A stretch of DNA of 64,000 nt from assembly GCA_964057225.1 (NCBI GenBank), contig OZ059897.1, forward strand, positions 7,874,001 through 7,938,000, read 5' to 3'. The stretch comes from Auanema rhodensis (taxonomy: Eukaryota > Nematoda > Chromadorea > Rhabditida > Rhabditidae). A model generated the notes under the pieces. It was given only the letters and a program-made list of their open reading frames with translations. It searched no databases and was not told the origin of the DNA. This document shows positions 36,640 through 43,959 of the stretch, piece after piece; within the stretch, counting starts at the first letter, position 1; each line of letters starts with the position of its first letter. The position numbers and the translations under genes were made by a program.

Positions 36640-39600
36640 CTGATACAATAGAAGCAACAAATGGTATTGCGATTGGAATAAATGTTACTAAAGCAGGATA
36701 GTATTGCTTCATGATGTTATCTGGCATCTGTTGGTCTGGGCGGCTTACAAGTTCCAATGTTTCTTCATAGCTTGGGGGCTCATTATCTATTTCGTGGACA
36801 TGCATTACGGTTAGTGGAGTGGCTCTGAAGAACCAAAATTTAGCAACAACGAAAAGAATTATTAATACTGCGGCAATCGTAACCATTGATCCTATGAAGA
36901 TGAGTGTTCTCTCAATTGATCCTATTAGAAATTGCTTTACGCTAGTCCAGGCGGAAGTTGTGAACTCAGCTGCTTTAGAGATATAGTCACTGCCCTTTTT
37001 CAAAAGATTAAAGGCGGACGTAATTTTTGGATCGTTGTGAATAGTATGTAAAACATGGTTCTGTCGTATGGATGCTAAACTTGCTCCATATGCAATAGCT
37101 GTTGACATTGAGTAAACTCTCAATGATAAATTGGTGTATAAGTTAGCGCCTGTGAACTTTAAAGGTGTTAATTGGTGGTATTGCGCTTTATCAAAGAGTG
37201 ATATTGGTTTTACTTCAACCGATCCATTTATATTTATCCATTCTCCATTTTGATAGTATACATCTGTGGGTACATGTTCGCAATCTATCTCTTTTCCATG
37301 TGTTAATAAGTCTCTTGATCCTGGAGCAGCAAAATATAATCTCTCATCTTCTGTTATTACTGGTGTTTCCAAATAGCATGTATCATTGATCTTATGATTA
37401 TGATAAACAGCTTTAGGTTGAAGAGGTAGGCATATATGAACATGAACTATATCGCTGCCTACGAAACGGGCTGCAATATCCTCTCTTCCTAAAATAGTCC
37501 TCATTGCTATTGTAGGTTCTATGTGTAAAATAGAACGCCATAGCTCGAGGTATCTATTTTGAATCTCACATATGGATTCATAAGATTCCATGAAATGTTT
37601 CTGTAGCTCTTCTTGTATGAGTGTTGTTGTATATTGTAGATGATCTTGAGCTATTCTGCGAGATACGTTGAGGTTGAATTGTATTTCGTTGTTCACTTTT
37701 GACGCTGTATACGTTGCCTGAGCCTGAATTTCTCTGGTTTCTACGGGTGGAGATGATGTTCTTTGTTTCCTTAAGATTCGTGACGCCGTGTCAGTGACTG
37801 TTGCTAATGTTGTTGGCGAGAGAGTCGTAGTTATCGCGGCTGTTGTCGTCTCAACTGTGGTTGTCGTCGGAATCCGAGTCGTATGGCTTTTAGTTGTCTC
37901 CTGAACTAGTGAAGCGGGTTTGTCCGTTGTTGTCGTTAATGACAGTCTTCTAGTCAGATAAGGCGGTGTTTCAATATCCTCTAACAGTGGTAAAAATGTT
38001 TTTATAAGTAGCTGGCGTGTATCTGCGCTTGGGTTTTGAATGCGAGGGTGGGGCCCTATCGATATACCGTAGTTAGAATCTTTATCTCGATATAATTTGT
38101 TGGTATCTGGCACATTGATTGTTAATTGTCGGAACTTTTCATCATCTACGGCTGCTGCTGTTTTATTTGGCCTTATTACTCGCAATGTCATCAAGTTATG
38201 GTATAAGTAAAGAGTGTTTCTAAGTACTATACGCTCATCAGCATTGTCAGTTGTTAGAGTTGGTCGGATCGGCGGCATGTTCACAAAGGATTTTAAAACC
38301 TCTTGCCTTGATGGTACCGACAGATTGTTTTCAAATATTACCGGTGTATAAGCTAACTCCATCGCTATGCTTTCGGCTCTTTCACGGTAGGATCCGTCTT
38401 TTTCTAGCAGTTTTTCGTCAAATTCGTGTGCTGTTAATCTGTCACCTATCTGTTCTAATAATTGTTGTGAGGTTAAATACCGTATAGCGCCGCGAGTGGT
38501 TGCTGCCAGTTCCTTTTGCGCAAGAAAATAAAGTATTGCTTCCTCAGGGTCGTGTATTTCGTATGTTTGAAGGAAACGTTGTATGGATTTATCAGATACG
38601 GGACTTCTTAAGAAGAAATAAAACTTCTCGGGATGTGCTGAAACCCAGTCAATAATTGAATATGAAGGGTTGACAGCTCGTCTGGCCTTTATAAGCGGTA
38701 TTATCTGATAAATACCAGGATTACTCATCACCGGTCGTAAGAAAGGATAAGGACAAATATTTAATATTAAAGTTTCAAAATCTTCCTGTTTTTGTATCCA
38801 CTCCTTGTTTAATTCAACCGTGCATTCCGCAATTGCTCTTTTATCTCTTTTCGCCGGAAGTTTCTTATATTCTCTCTCTATTAAAACATGGATATTGGTG
38901 TCATTTGGGTACTGTGGTAAGAGAATGTAATTGCCAGTTGTGGTGTGGAAGATTGGCTGTTTAAAACAAGAAGATATTTGCTTCGGTATCTCTTTTTGAT
39001 CGATTACAAGGGCTGATTGAGTGGTTGGTAACAGAATAATGCCGTCTCCAATTATCACATCATATTCACTCATGTCGATATAGTTGCATCGATATTCATA
39101 AGGCTGTTTCTCCCATATGATGATTGAGGTATCTGATGCACATTCTCCATGATGCGCTAAGCATCCTTCAGTATTTAGTATTAAATTGGAGATTATAGTT
39201 TCATCTGGCATCCGTGTCATAACCCCTCTTTCGATAACCAATCTGGCTTTCTCTTCACATAGTTCATTATTAAAAGATCGGCCTGGCGAGAAGGAAGGCT
39301 CGTCAGTTGCATATGTTATGCTGTCGATCTTCTTTAATTCACTCCAATTCCATCTTCTATCTCTCACTGCCAGTCTGCATTCTGCAGCTGGTATCTTTTC
39401 AATTCTCGCTATCGTTGTATTGGTATCTCTAAGGAACAAAAGGTCTCTGATACACATTTTATGAATTTCTTTGGAGCATCTCCATGCATCCCATTCATGT
39501 GCCGTTTGATTCCTTGTATAAAGATGAACTTTTGTTCGTAAGATATGCTTTATTGGTGGTAATAAGCATTTTCGGAGAGATGGGGGACGGAGAAGGGCTC

Positions 39601-41659
39601 CTCCAGTAGCTTTAGTACATAGCTGGTATGCTTCAGCTGTTGTAACCAGTGATAAGATTACTGATAAAGCTACGGCTAAAGTCAAAGGAGATATCAGAGT
39701 CAAATTATTGACTCTTGAGCCTCTACCTCTGCCTCTATTGTTGTTATTTCCCCTAAAGGTACTGTTATTTCTCTGTCTATTATTGCTCATTTCTTGATTT
39801 TGTGATGCATTATGGCTTCTTTGATACCCATTTTGATTTTGATTCTGATAATTTCGACCGCGGTCACCAAAATTGCGGTTCCTAGCAAATGGGTTTTGGA
39901 AATTCCAGCCTTTTTGATTTTTTGAAAATTTATGATAATTTTGATTGTTTTGAAAGTTTGGATGATAATTGTTATAATTATTATAATTTTGATAATTTTT
40001 ATTATTAAAAGATTGATAACCTCTTGCCATACCTCTCCCACCATTGTTTCTGCGCGGGGGGAAAGTTCTTTCAATTGCGTTAACCAATAGCGCCTGAGGG
40101 TCTGCTACTTGGTTTGCAATTGATTCCTCCCAGCGAGCACTATCAACAGCCTCAGCAAAAGTTTTGGGTTTTGCTCGAATTACCCCTGGGCGTATCGTAT
40201 TTTTCAAGCCTCTCAAAAATGTGGACCTCAGAATGTGATCTTTATGAGTATCACTATTAGAGAAAGCATTTAAGCTGAGGTTTCTTAACGTTTGTGCAAA
40301 ACCATCAATTGATAAATCGCCTTGAGTGCTGTTTTGAAGTGTGATAAGGGCAGGGTCTTGATTGTATTCGGGACACAGCTTGGATGTTAACTCTTCTATT
40401 AGGGTAACCCAAGGTCCAGCAGTTCTGACCTTGTCAGGTAGCTCTAAATAAGCTTCCTCTGCTCTATCATTTTTCAATAGTAATGGTAAAATAGTTAGTC
40501 TTTCGGGCATCACTAAGCCTAAGGCGTTAGAAAAGGTATTAAACTTTGCCACGAAATCTCTAAAGTTACGACTTCCGTCGTATATGGGGCAATAAGGTGA
40601 GCTTAATGCGTGCGCAATGGTAGATTTACCAGCTCCCGGAAGACGTGGTGTCTCCGTCATGGTTGGTATATCCTCAGGGTATGTGCGAGATGACGTAATC
40701 CCTTTACTGCCTGAGCTTCTCGCCGTTAAATTCTTACCTCCCTTTTTCGAGTTACCAGATGTTGGATAACTAATGGTAGGGGCGGCTGAGGAGAACCGCT
40801 TCCCTGGGAGTTTGATAATTCGACTCGTTGCCTGAGGCGTCGAATGTATTGATACGCTTGAGCTGGGTATAGCGCTATCTGACTTATTAAGGGTTGGGTT
40901 GGAGGATACGTGAAGAGAGTTATCAACTTGTTCTGTTGTTACCTCCCCTGGAGACAAATTCAAAACTTTTATTAAGCGAGCTGTTAAAGATTTCTTACTT
41001 TTGAACTTATCAGTAGTTAGTGATAAGGGCAAAACTTCGGTAATTTCCTGATTTGGTTCTACGGGATTATTAGAGGTTGAGCGCCTACGCGGTGTATTAG
41101 TTTTTCTTTTATTAATTTTTTTAGAATCAAGCTTTTTCGAATCAAGCTTATCAGTGATAACTGATAAGGGTGATTTGCGAATAGTGAGAGATGAGGTTTT
41201 ATTAAGTTGTGAGTTTTCTATCGGAGTGGAAAATGCCTGCGGTGTTAGAGTTAGTTCAAAAGAAGATGCAAGATCGTTATCAGTATTAACTGATAAAGTT
41301 GATAAGTTTAGGTGGGGAGTGGCTGGTGAAGTATTAGAGGTTATTTGTTTTGGTTTTTGAATTTTTTGAATCTTTTTATTACTTTTAAAAGAGTGTACCT
41401 TTGGAGTTGAAGCTGAAGTTTGAATATTGTAGTCCTGAATATAGAAATCAGGGTCCTCCTCGGTGTTGTCCGGAGGTGAATACGTGCCTTCTCGAGGAAT
41501 GAAGGTTTTCTCGACTTTGGGTTTTACCTCTTGTTCAGGCTCTTCAATCTGAACACTGAGGAGTCGAGTGCGGCTTCTGGTTCGACTGGCGACTGCGATG
41601 TCGTCACTGGACTCAGAAGGGTATAGAGCAGGGACGGCCGAAGAGTATCTTCGTGCCAC
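32954..41659 (-). CDS. Gag-glycoprotein-Pol polyprotein of the LTR retroelement (2901 residues)
   Basis: One open frame. Residues 1-333 are Ser/Thr/Lys-rich and look disordered. About 345-560 is a Ty3-type Gag, then an N/Q/RGG-rich tail to ~648 with no CCHC knuckle. About 653-677 is a signal peptide, followed by an ectodomain. The transmembrane helix is 1586-1606 and PPSY is 1628-1631. The protease has D1695-S-G. Reverse transcriptase has YLDD at 2135-2138. RNase H has D2284, E2330 and D2355. Integrase has H2501/H2509/C2539/C2542 and D2573, D2633, E2669 (35 residues between the last two), then a weak GPF/Y-like module near 2790. The annotated first codon is GTG; the frame is open upstream to a TAA at 41750-41752, and the first in-frame ATG is residue 334. 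The true start is therefore unknown: a spliced leader exon, a non-AUG start, or Met334. No internal stop or frameshift was seen. Confidence 0.93.
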   Translation of the reverse strand: MARRYSSAVPALYPSESSDDIAVASRTRSRTRLLSVQIEEPEQEVKPKVEKTFIPREGTYSPPDNTEEDPDFYIQDYNIQTSASTPKVHSFKSNKKIQKIQKPKQITSNTSPATPHLNLSTLSVNTDNDLASSFELTLTPQAFSTPIENSQLNKTSSLTIRKSPLSVITDKLDSKKLDSKKINKRKTNTPRRRSTSNNPVEPNQEITEVLPLSLTTDKFKSKKSLTARLIKVLNLSPGEVTTEQVDNSLHVSSNPTLNKSDSAIPSSSVSIHSTPQATSRIIKLPGKRFSSAAPTISYPTSGNSKKGGKNLTARSSGSKGITSSRTYPEDIPTMTETPRLPGAGKSTIAHALSSPYCPIYDGSRNFRDFVAKFNTFSNALGLVMPERLTILPLLLKNDRAEEAYLELPDKVRTAGPWVTLIEELTSKLCPEYNQDPALITLQNSTQGDLSIDGFAQTLRNLSLNAFSNSDTHKDHILRSTFLRGLKNTIRPGVIRAKPKTFAEAVDSARWEESIANQVADPQALLVNAIERTFPPRRNNGGRGMARGYQSFNNKNYQNYNNYNNYHPNFQNNQNYHKFSKNQKGWNFQNPFARNRNFGDRGRNYQNQNQNGYQRSHNASQNQEMSNNRQRNNSTFRGNNNNRGRGRGSRVNNLTLISPLTLAVALSVILSLVTTAEAYQLCTKATGGALLRPPSLRKCLLPPIKHILRTKVHLYTRNQTAHEWDAWRCSKEIHKMCIRDLLFLRDTNTTIARIEKIPAAECRLAVRDRRWNWSELKKIDSITYATDEPSFSPGRSFNNELCEEKARLVIERGVMTRMPDETIISNLILNTEGCLAHHGECASDTSIIIWEKQPYEYRCNYIDMSEYDVIIGDGIILLPTTQSALVIDQKEIPKQISSCFKQPIFHTTTGNYILLPQYPNDTNIHVLIEREYKKLPAKRDKRAIAECTVELNKEWIQKQEDFETLILNICPYPFLRPVMSNPGIYQIIPLIKARRAVNPSYSIIDWVSAHPEKFYFFLRSPVSDKSIQRFLQTYEIHDPEEAILYFLAQKELAATTRGAIRYLTSQQLLEQIGDRLTAHEFDEKLLEKDGSYRERAESIAMELAYTPVIFENNLSVPSRQEVLKSFVNMPPIRPTLTTDNADERIVLRNTLYLYHNLMTLRVIRPNKTAAAVDDEKFRQLTINVPDTNKLYRDKDSNYGISIGPHPRIQNPSADTRQLLIKTFLPLLEDIETPPYLTRRLSLTTTTDKPASLVQETTKSHTTRIPTTTTVETTTAAITTTLSPTTLATVTDTASRILRKQRTSSPPVETREIQAQATYTASKVNNEIQFNLNVSRRIAQDHLQYTTTLIQEELQKHFMESYESICEIQNRYLELWRSILHIEPTIAMRTILGREDIAARFVGSDIVHVHICLPLQPKAVYHNHKINDTCYLETPVITEDERLYFAAPGSRDLLTHGKEIDCEHVPTDVYYQNGEWININGSVEVKPISLFDKAQYHQLTPLKFTGANLYTNLSLRVYSMSTAIAYGASLASIRQNHVLHTIHNDPKITSAFNLLKKGSDYISKAAEFTTSAWTSVKQFLIGSIERTLIFIGSMVTIAAVLIILFVVAKFWFFRATPLTVMHVHEIDNEPPSYEETLELVSRPDQQMPDNIMKQYYPALVTFIPIAIPFVASIVSAETKLPLIYISVEDKLILALWDSGSSVSYVRLSTLKYLNMAENVKKRHLVAMAANKSTFTFYGKINLVIEIAGYEIEHTFLVSNDHDCPAPALIGLDFMKALDSENIDVSLKPSKKRLEIGNNAIPLIGNESIKHTEITVNIINLRTKTLKPDEEAPIPIKTDKPLESNEVVVLGDSGSALKSLYPTAFRDTSGVYVMFRNNTDETIAMEANSVIGQAIIGEIPACEPFKHKPILPYVPPEADWESKLPYFPRDFIKDLDLENADLTKEEKHELTKIIESHREAFLNEDRKIGLFKGPIEHTIPLRTDMDMPKPRITRIPLGKQEEIEKQVKEMLEQGIIEPSTSLFNSPVVLVKKKDDTYRFVTDFRALNNVTRKQTYVIPSISDIVDLAAGAQFFSNFDLVSGFFQISLRKSDRPLTAFTTTSGTYQYKRMPMGLCGAPHTFQTAVRYLQSKCSCKLFVYLDDLLVISDTREQHLKDIDDLLQAVEELGMKIKLKKCAFAQPEVKFLGLIVGRQGIKPDPQKVAAIQDYPAPKNATGVRAFLGMVGFFRKFMKDFARIASPLYDLTKADTEFKWENKHQEALDLLKRSLIQAPVLSPPKSDRLFIVESDGSNIAIGAVLLQPEDPKQPLKNLHPIAFASRKLVKAERNYAPIEIEALGLVYALNQFRTYILGTHTICITDHRPLTSLMTRRDLFGRLAKFQLVIQEYDIEIKYRAGQLNKVCDALSRYIGEEANDAKPETKKKKMEEIHINAINTPTIKEIQLSTPWIKRTIAEIEYRAQKNMTANDRYCVINDLLYTKPTDKKPQPAIVIPQEHPIIEEIIKVFHEDPTIAAHQGIIKTKEAILRRFYWTNMQNDITIFIKNCIKCAQRKKDPHSMTVQPIGHFEIPSKPFERVHMDVMGPFPPSKRNCTYVITMQDAFTKWSTTIAVPQITTEITIDRFLRHFVYIFGPPHRLITDRGSNFVSKKFEEMCTKLGIKHEPTLPHQKNSNGQVERLHRTLEEGLTHYLKEDLSDWDTVLPKITFAINNIQHATTGIAPYIALFGKECRMSMDAELPETITKIQEISEELLQRRPDMDKRDEIIKNRIAKNQENAKKKKDRTQRAHHRDIQPGDMVMTTIKSHQIGQKLRKSYDGPCEVINVEGSKVQIRNSSGKLQDIHKDNLKIFSPASQNISYNTRARFRESQAEEDSDIEIIEVINRNNKDSIDTEPEDENEDEIWLPRNEEE
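36640..39726 (-). other. Envelope glycoprotein-like module inside the polyprotein (about residues 646-1673)
   Basis: Starts with a hydrophobic stretch ending TTAEA|YQLC (predicted signal cleavage after residue 677). The ectodomain has many Cys and about ten NxS/T sequons (for example RNQT, DTNTT, NWS, YPNDT, NLS, NKT, NVS, NDT, NGS, TNLS). There are basic cleavage-like sites KRDKR at 937-941 and RKQR after a Thr-rich mucin-like stretch near 1250-1300. The transmembrane helix is 1586-1606, and the short tail carries PPSYEE, a late-domain type motif that recruits NEDD4-family ligases. A second hydrophobic stretch is at 1655-1673. The C-terminal half vaguely recalls chuvirus-like glycoproteins captured by other retroelements; I cannot test this here. 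Confidence 0.7.
39727..41659 (-). other. Gag region of the polyprotein (residues 1-645)
   Basis: The capsid-like part includes YDGSRNFRDFVAKF and the following Leu-rich helices typical of Ty3 Gag. The C-terminal basic N/Q/RGG tail replaces the usual zinc knuckle for RNA binding. The first third is low-complexity and contains three copies of a (S/L)x(T)TDK-like peptide encoded by near-palindromic DNA. A GAGKST string near residue 345 does not fit a P-loop. Confidence 0.75.
41007..41296. promoter_or_regulatory. Three GATA-type palindromes in the gag coding region
   Basis: TTATCAGT-N4-ACTGATAA occurs at 41148-41167 and 41277-41296, and with one mismatch at 41007-41026. Each is a pair of inverted TGATAA sites, the core bound by GATA factors. 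A direct pair AGTGATAA and ACTGATAA lies at 39648-39667. They also encode a repeated peptide, so a coding explanation is possible. Confidence 0.4.
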
Positions 41660-42071
41660 TTTGGAATCACTCTTGGTTCGGAAAAACCGCGAGTGTTTCG
41701 TTATATGGGGGATGTTGACGTTGAATGAGTGACAAGAAATTCGGGTCGGTTATAGGAAAAGTAAGAAACGTTTGAAGATTGAGACGTGGCGTCTTTCGCC
41801 GAGAATCGTTATTAGATGAGAAAGAGTTTTAAAATCTTGGCCTGAGATCTGGCTCCGCCTATCTACCGTATTCTCTTTTCTTTATTCTATTTCACAGATG
41901 TTCATCAATTATAAATTTTTTTGGTCTTCGCTCTTTCTAGCCTCAATCTTAATACTTTACTCTAATTGAATTCTTGAAAGTATGAGAGAGATTTTCAGTC
42001 GTTTTATGTCCCCTTTTTATGCATAAGAATCTTTATATTTGTAGAGCTGAAAAAAAAAAATAAATCAAAGA
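41660..42071. other. Gap between the gag frame (minus) and the antisense gene (plus)
   Basis: No open frame of note. The two coding regions point away from each other here. On the minus strand the gag frame stays open to 41752 without an ATG; the nearest upstream minus-strand ATG, near 41915, gives only a seven-codon frame. On the plus strand a TATATT at 42034-42039 lies shortly before the antisense start. The stretch could hold a divergent promoter, but no motif proves it. Confidence 0.4.
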
Positions 42072-42605
42072 ATGGCTTATGAAGGTCTATCGGGAATGAC
42101 TTTTGTCTTGAGGAAGCTGTACGCTGACCTCGTCTTGTATGATCAAGACGAAGTGTTAGCTTATAGGCCGCACCCAGACATAATTAAGATGGTTGGTTAA
42201 AACAAAGAAACATGTTATCTTAATAAGAATTTTTAGTTTATTGAGGATTTAAAGATGCATTATCTGGGAAGGGGATTAGTAAACTTCTCCCTAATGCAGG
42301 AAATAGCGGATGAGGTTGCAGCTATCCGGCGATGGTGCCTCACCGACTTGTGCGCGCATTGGTATGAAAACCCAAATCTGGTCGCATCCCCTTGGAATTG
42401 GTATGAGCATAAGTCTCATGATTTTTATGATTATATGTCTAAAATTTTGTTTAAAATTTATTTATTTTATGAACAGTCTCCTATGGGCTTATTGCTAAGG
42501 ACCTCTGCGGATTCGGTGTATTCGCAGTATTTAGAGCCTAGCGATGAGCCCATCTCACAGCCTATAGAATTTGTGAGACAGTTGCATTTTAAATGGGGCT
42601 TTTAA
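42072..42605 (+). CDS. Candidate antisense two-exon gene inside the retroelement leader; product unknown
   Basis: Exon 1 is 42072-42191 (40 codons) and exon 2 is 42237-42605 (122 codons plus TAA); the spliced product would be 162 residues. The start has a strong context (A at -3, G at +4). Without splicing, exon 1 meets a TAA at 42198. The TAG that closes the exon 2 frame upstream is the AG of the putative acceptor, and the phases match exactly. An AATAAA follows 17 bp after the stop. The product is acidic to neutral, rich in Trp and Tyr, with no signal peptide; I recognise no family. It is antisense to the element's genomic RNA, in the leader, as some retroviral accessory genes are antisense (HTLV-1 HBZ is a known case at the 3' end). 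The alternative is a chance 116-codon frame starting at 42255. Confidence 0.5.
42192..42236 (+). other. Putative 45-bp intron of the antisense gene
   Basis: Starts GTTGGT, ends ATTTTTAG, and is strongly AT-rich. Removing it joins two open frames in phase 0. The donor is weak against AG|GTAAGT. Introns of this size are common in nematodes and some other small-intron animals. Confidence 0.45.
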
Positions 42606-42621
42606 CAATTGTTTCATATAT

Positions 42622-42627
42622 AATAAA
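42622..42627 (+). promoter_or_regulatory. Polyadenylation signal of the antisense gene
   Basis: AATAAA 17 bp after the stop codon at 42605. The region is AT-rich and other AATAAA occur near 43054 and 43209, so its specificity is modest. Confidence 0.4.
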
Positions 42628-43434
42628 TACTTAATTTCACTCATTTGTTCTCTCTCTCTTTTTTTTTTTTTTCCATAACACAAACTTTGGTCGAGCTTAT
42701 TAATAAAGAAGGAGTGCGTGCGCCTTGGGAAAATGGCTCATGTGCACGTTATTATTAAAAGCCGTGGGCGATTCTTTTTCGGAATGATTTTGGCATGCTA
42801 ATGAGATTCCGAGAATATTTAAAAAGATTGCTCATTTTACTAATGGACTGAGACCAAAGCTCGTTTATAAAACGCAATTTTTTTCTTTAAACCATTCTAC
42901 TAATTTATAGAATATTACAATATGAATACTACGGTAGGTGTGTGGGAATATCTTATGATGTTAGCAACAAAAATGAGCTGAGGAAGGTGACACATTCTAC
43001 GGAGAAGAAAACATCCGTAGCCCATGTGCTTTCGCCAAAATGACCTGACAGGCAATAAAATTTGTGCCAGGATTTTTCGGACTAGTGTGGTCTATTCTCA
43101 CAATCAAAAAAAAAATAAAAACCGAATAACGGCTCCCGCAAAAATATTTAGTTAGCATGCTCTTTTACGCCTGAATTTAACTTTCAAATCTCTAGTCCTG
43201 ACCACAATAAAATATTAAACTTTGTGCGCTTTCAAAATTTCATTCTAACTCCTCGTTGCCAAATAATAATGTAATCAAAATTTCGTTTGGTGAAATTGTC
43301 CCCTATTTCGATCCAAACGTCCTCAAAAAAAAATGCAAGAGAAGCGGTGCAGGATACGGTATTATAAGGGTGGACACTCAGACGGTTTTATGAGTGGGGA
43401 CAGCGGGTGAAATTTCAAAATTATGTAGTCCTAG

Positions 43435-43449
43435 CTCTCTAAAAGAGAG
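43435..43449 (-). other. Leader hairpin near the candidate splice donor
   Basis: Inverted repeat CTCTCT-N3-AGAGAG, ~140 nt into the element leader and just downstream of the donor-like CAG|GTAC on the element strand. This is where retroviral leaders often carry packaging stem-loops; the role is inferred from position only. Confidence 0.3.
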
Positions 43450-43456
43450 ATCCCTT

Positions 43457-43463
43457 GTACCTG
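43457..43463 (-). other. Candidate 5' splice donor in the leader
   Basis: CAG|GTAC on the element strand, ~130 nt after the LTR, with another AAG|GTGC close by. A leader exon ending here could supply the missing start codon of the polyprotein, although I find no clear matching acceptor before residue 1. Confidence 0.25.
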
Positions 43464-43575
43464 CACCTTATACAAGTTGGCGCCCTCATTATGTTGCTAA
43501 CCGTGGAGGAAGTTTTAATTTAGATATCAAAATATGGACTTTTTATGCGAGTTTTTGCGACAAAAATGAGTTCGA

Positions 43576-43588
43576 GGTGGAACCTCCA
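43576..43588 (-). other. Primer-binding site, tRNA-Gln type
   Basis: On the element strand TGGAGGTTCCACC starts one base after the 364-bp LTR (directly after it if the LTR is extended by the shared base). It is complementary to a tRNA 3' end GGTGGAACCT plus CCA. As I recall, animal tRNA-Gln(CTG) begins GGTTCCATGG and ends GGTGGAACCT, so Gln is the likely primer. The match covers 13 nt only. Confidence 0.65.
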
Positions 43589-43589
43589 C

Positions 43590-43953
43590 GTTCCATTATG
43601 CTCCTACGTATATTGAACAGACCATTGTAGTCTGCTCAACTACGCGTATAGTATTCCATAAGTGTAGCGGTATGGAAACAGAGCATAAGGATTACATAAG
43701 ATAAGGAAATATATAGGTTTATTATACACAATACAATATCATTACAATACATTAACACAAGGATAAAGTAAACTACATTTACAAGACAAAGACTAATATA
43801 TAAGATTAACTAAGTTAGATGCAAACCGTCCATGGGCTTGCAAAGGGGCGAACTCCCGAATAGGGGCATGAGGGAAGGCGGTGCCATTCCTCATTCCTCT
43901 AGTCGGTCTGGCTCTAACCCTGCAGTTACATATATAGAGTCTCCGAATGGAAC
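43590..43953 (-). repeat. 5' LTR (right copy)
   Basis: 364 bp and identical by eye to the left copy. On the element strand it should hold the promoter: TATA-like motifs lie at 43929-43936 and 43796-43802. The second leaves a sensible distance to the AATAAA and looks the better core promoter, but the start site is not determined. Confidence 0.93.
43718..43723 (-). promoter_or_regulatory. AATAAA in the 5' LTR (copy at 32013-32018 in the 3' LTR)
   Basis: AATAAA on the element strand, 128 bp from the plus-strand left edge of each LTR. The 3' LTR copy is the probable polyadenylation signal of the genomic transcript. Confidence 0.6.
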
Positions 43954-43959
43954 GGGACC
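43954..43959 (+). repeat. Target-site duplication, right copy
   Basis: GGGACC just after the right LTR, followed by normal array sequence (CAATGACTTG). Pairs with 31879-31884. Confidence 0.85.

Larger units (their letters stand above)
42606..43589 (-). other. Retroelement leader between the antisense gene and the 5' LTR, non-coding
   Basis: No convincing gene on either strand. It holds a (TC)n plus T-tract near 42647-42672, a hairpin CTACGGA/TCCGTAG (42997-43003 with 43014-43020), a hairpin CTCTCT/AGAGAG (43435-43449), a candidate splice donor at 43461, and the primer-binding site. It probably carries packaging and splicing signals of the genomic RNA. A 78-codon plus-strand frame at 43394 runs into the LTR and is not convincing. 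Confidence 0.5.
31885..43953 (-). mobile_element. Ty3/gypsy-type LTR retroelement with internal glycoprotein module
   Basis: A complete element of 12069 bp, read on the minus strand: 5' LTR at 43590-43953, primer-binding site, a ~1.9-kb leader that holds a candidate antisense gene, one long Gag-glycoprotein-Pol frame, a ~0.7-kb 3' untranslated stretch, polypurine tract, and 3' LTR at 31885-32248. Pol order PR-RT-RNase H-IN and the DD35E integrase with an HHCC finger place it in Ty3/gypsy and not in Copia. The LTRs are identical by eye and the flanking duplication is intact, so it inserted recently and may be active. Both the size and the position of the glycoprotein region before pol are unusual. 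Confidence 0.95.

Noticed and set aside
40600..40630. P-loop ATPase motif (GAGKST) in Gag near residue 345
   Set aside because: The required upstream Gly of GxxxxGK(S/T) is missing, and nothing else suggests an ATPase.
42310..42498. 62-residue plus-strand frame
   Set aside because: Lies in another frame inside exon 2 of the candidate antisense gene, and the longer frame has better start and stop support.
43394..43630. 78-residue plus-strand frame at the leader/LTR junction
   Set aside because: It crosses the primer-binding site and enters the LTR, so it is constrained by those elements; no sign of a gene.
31885..43953. BEL/Pao classification because of the glycoprotein module
   Set aside because: Reverse transcriptase YLDD context, the RNase H and integrase order, and the GPF/Y-like tail fit Ty3/gypsy better. 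A tree of the reverse transcriptase would settle it.
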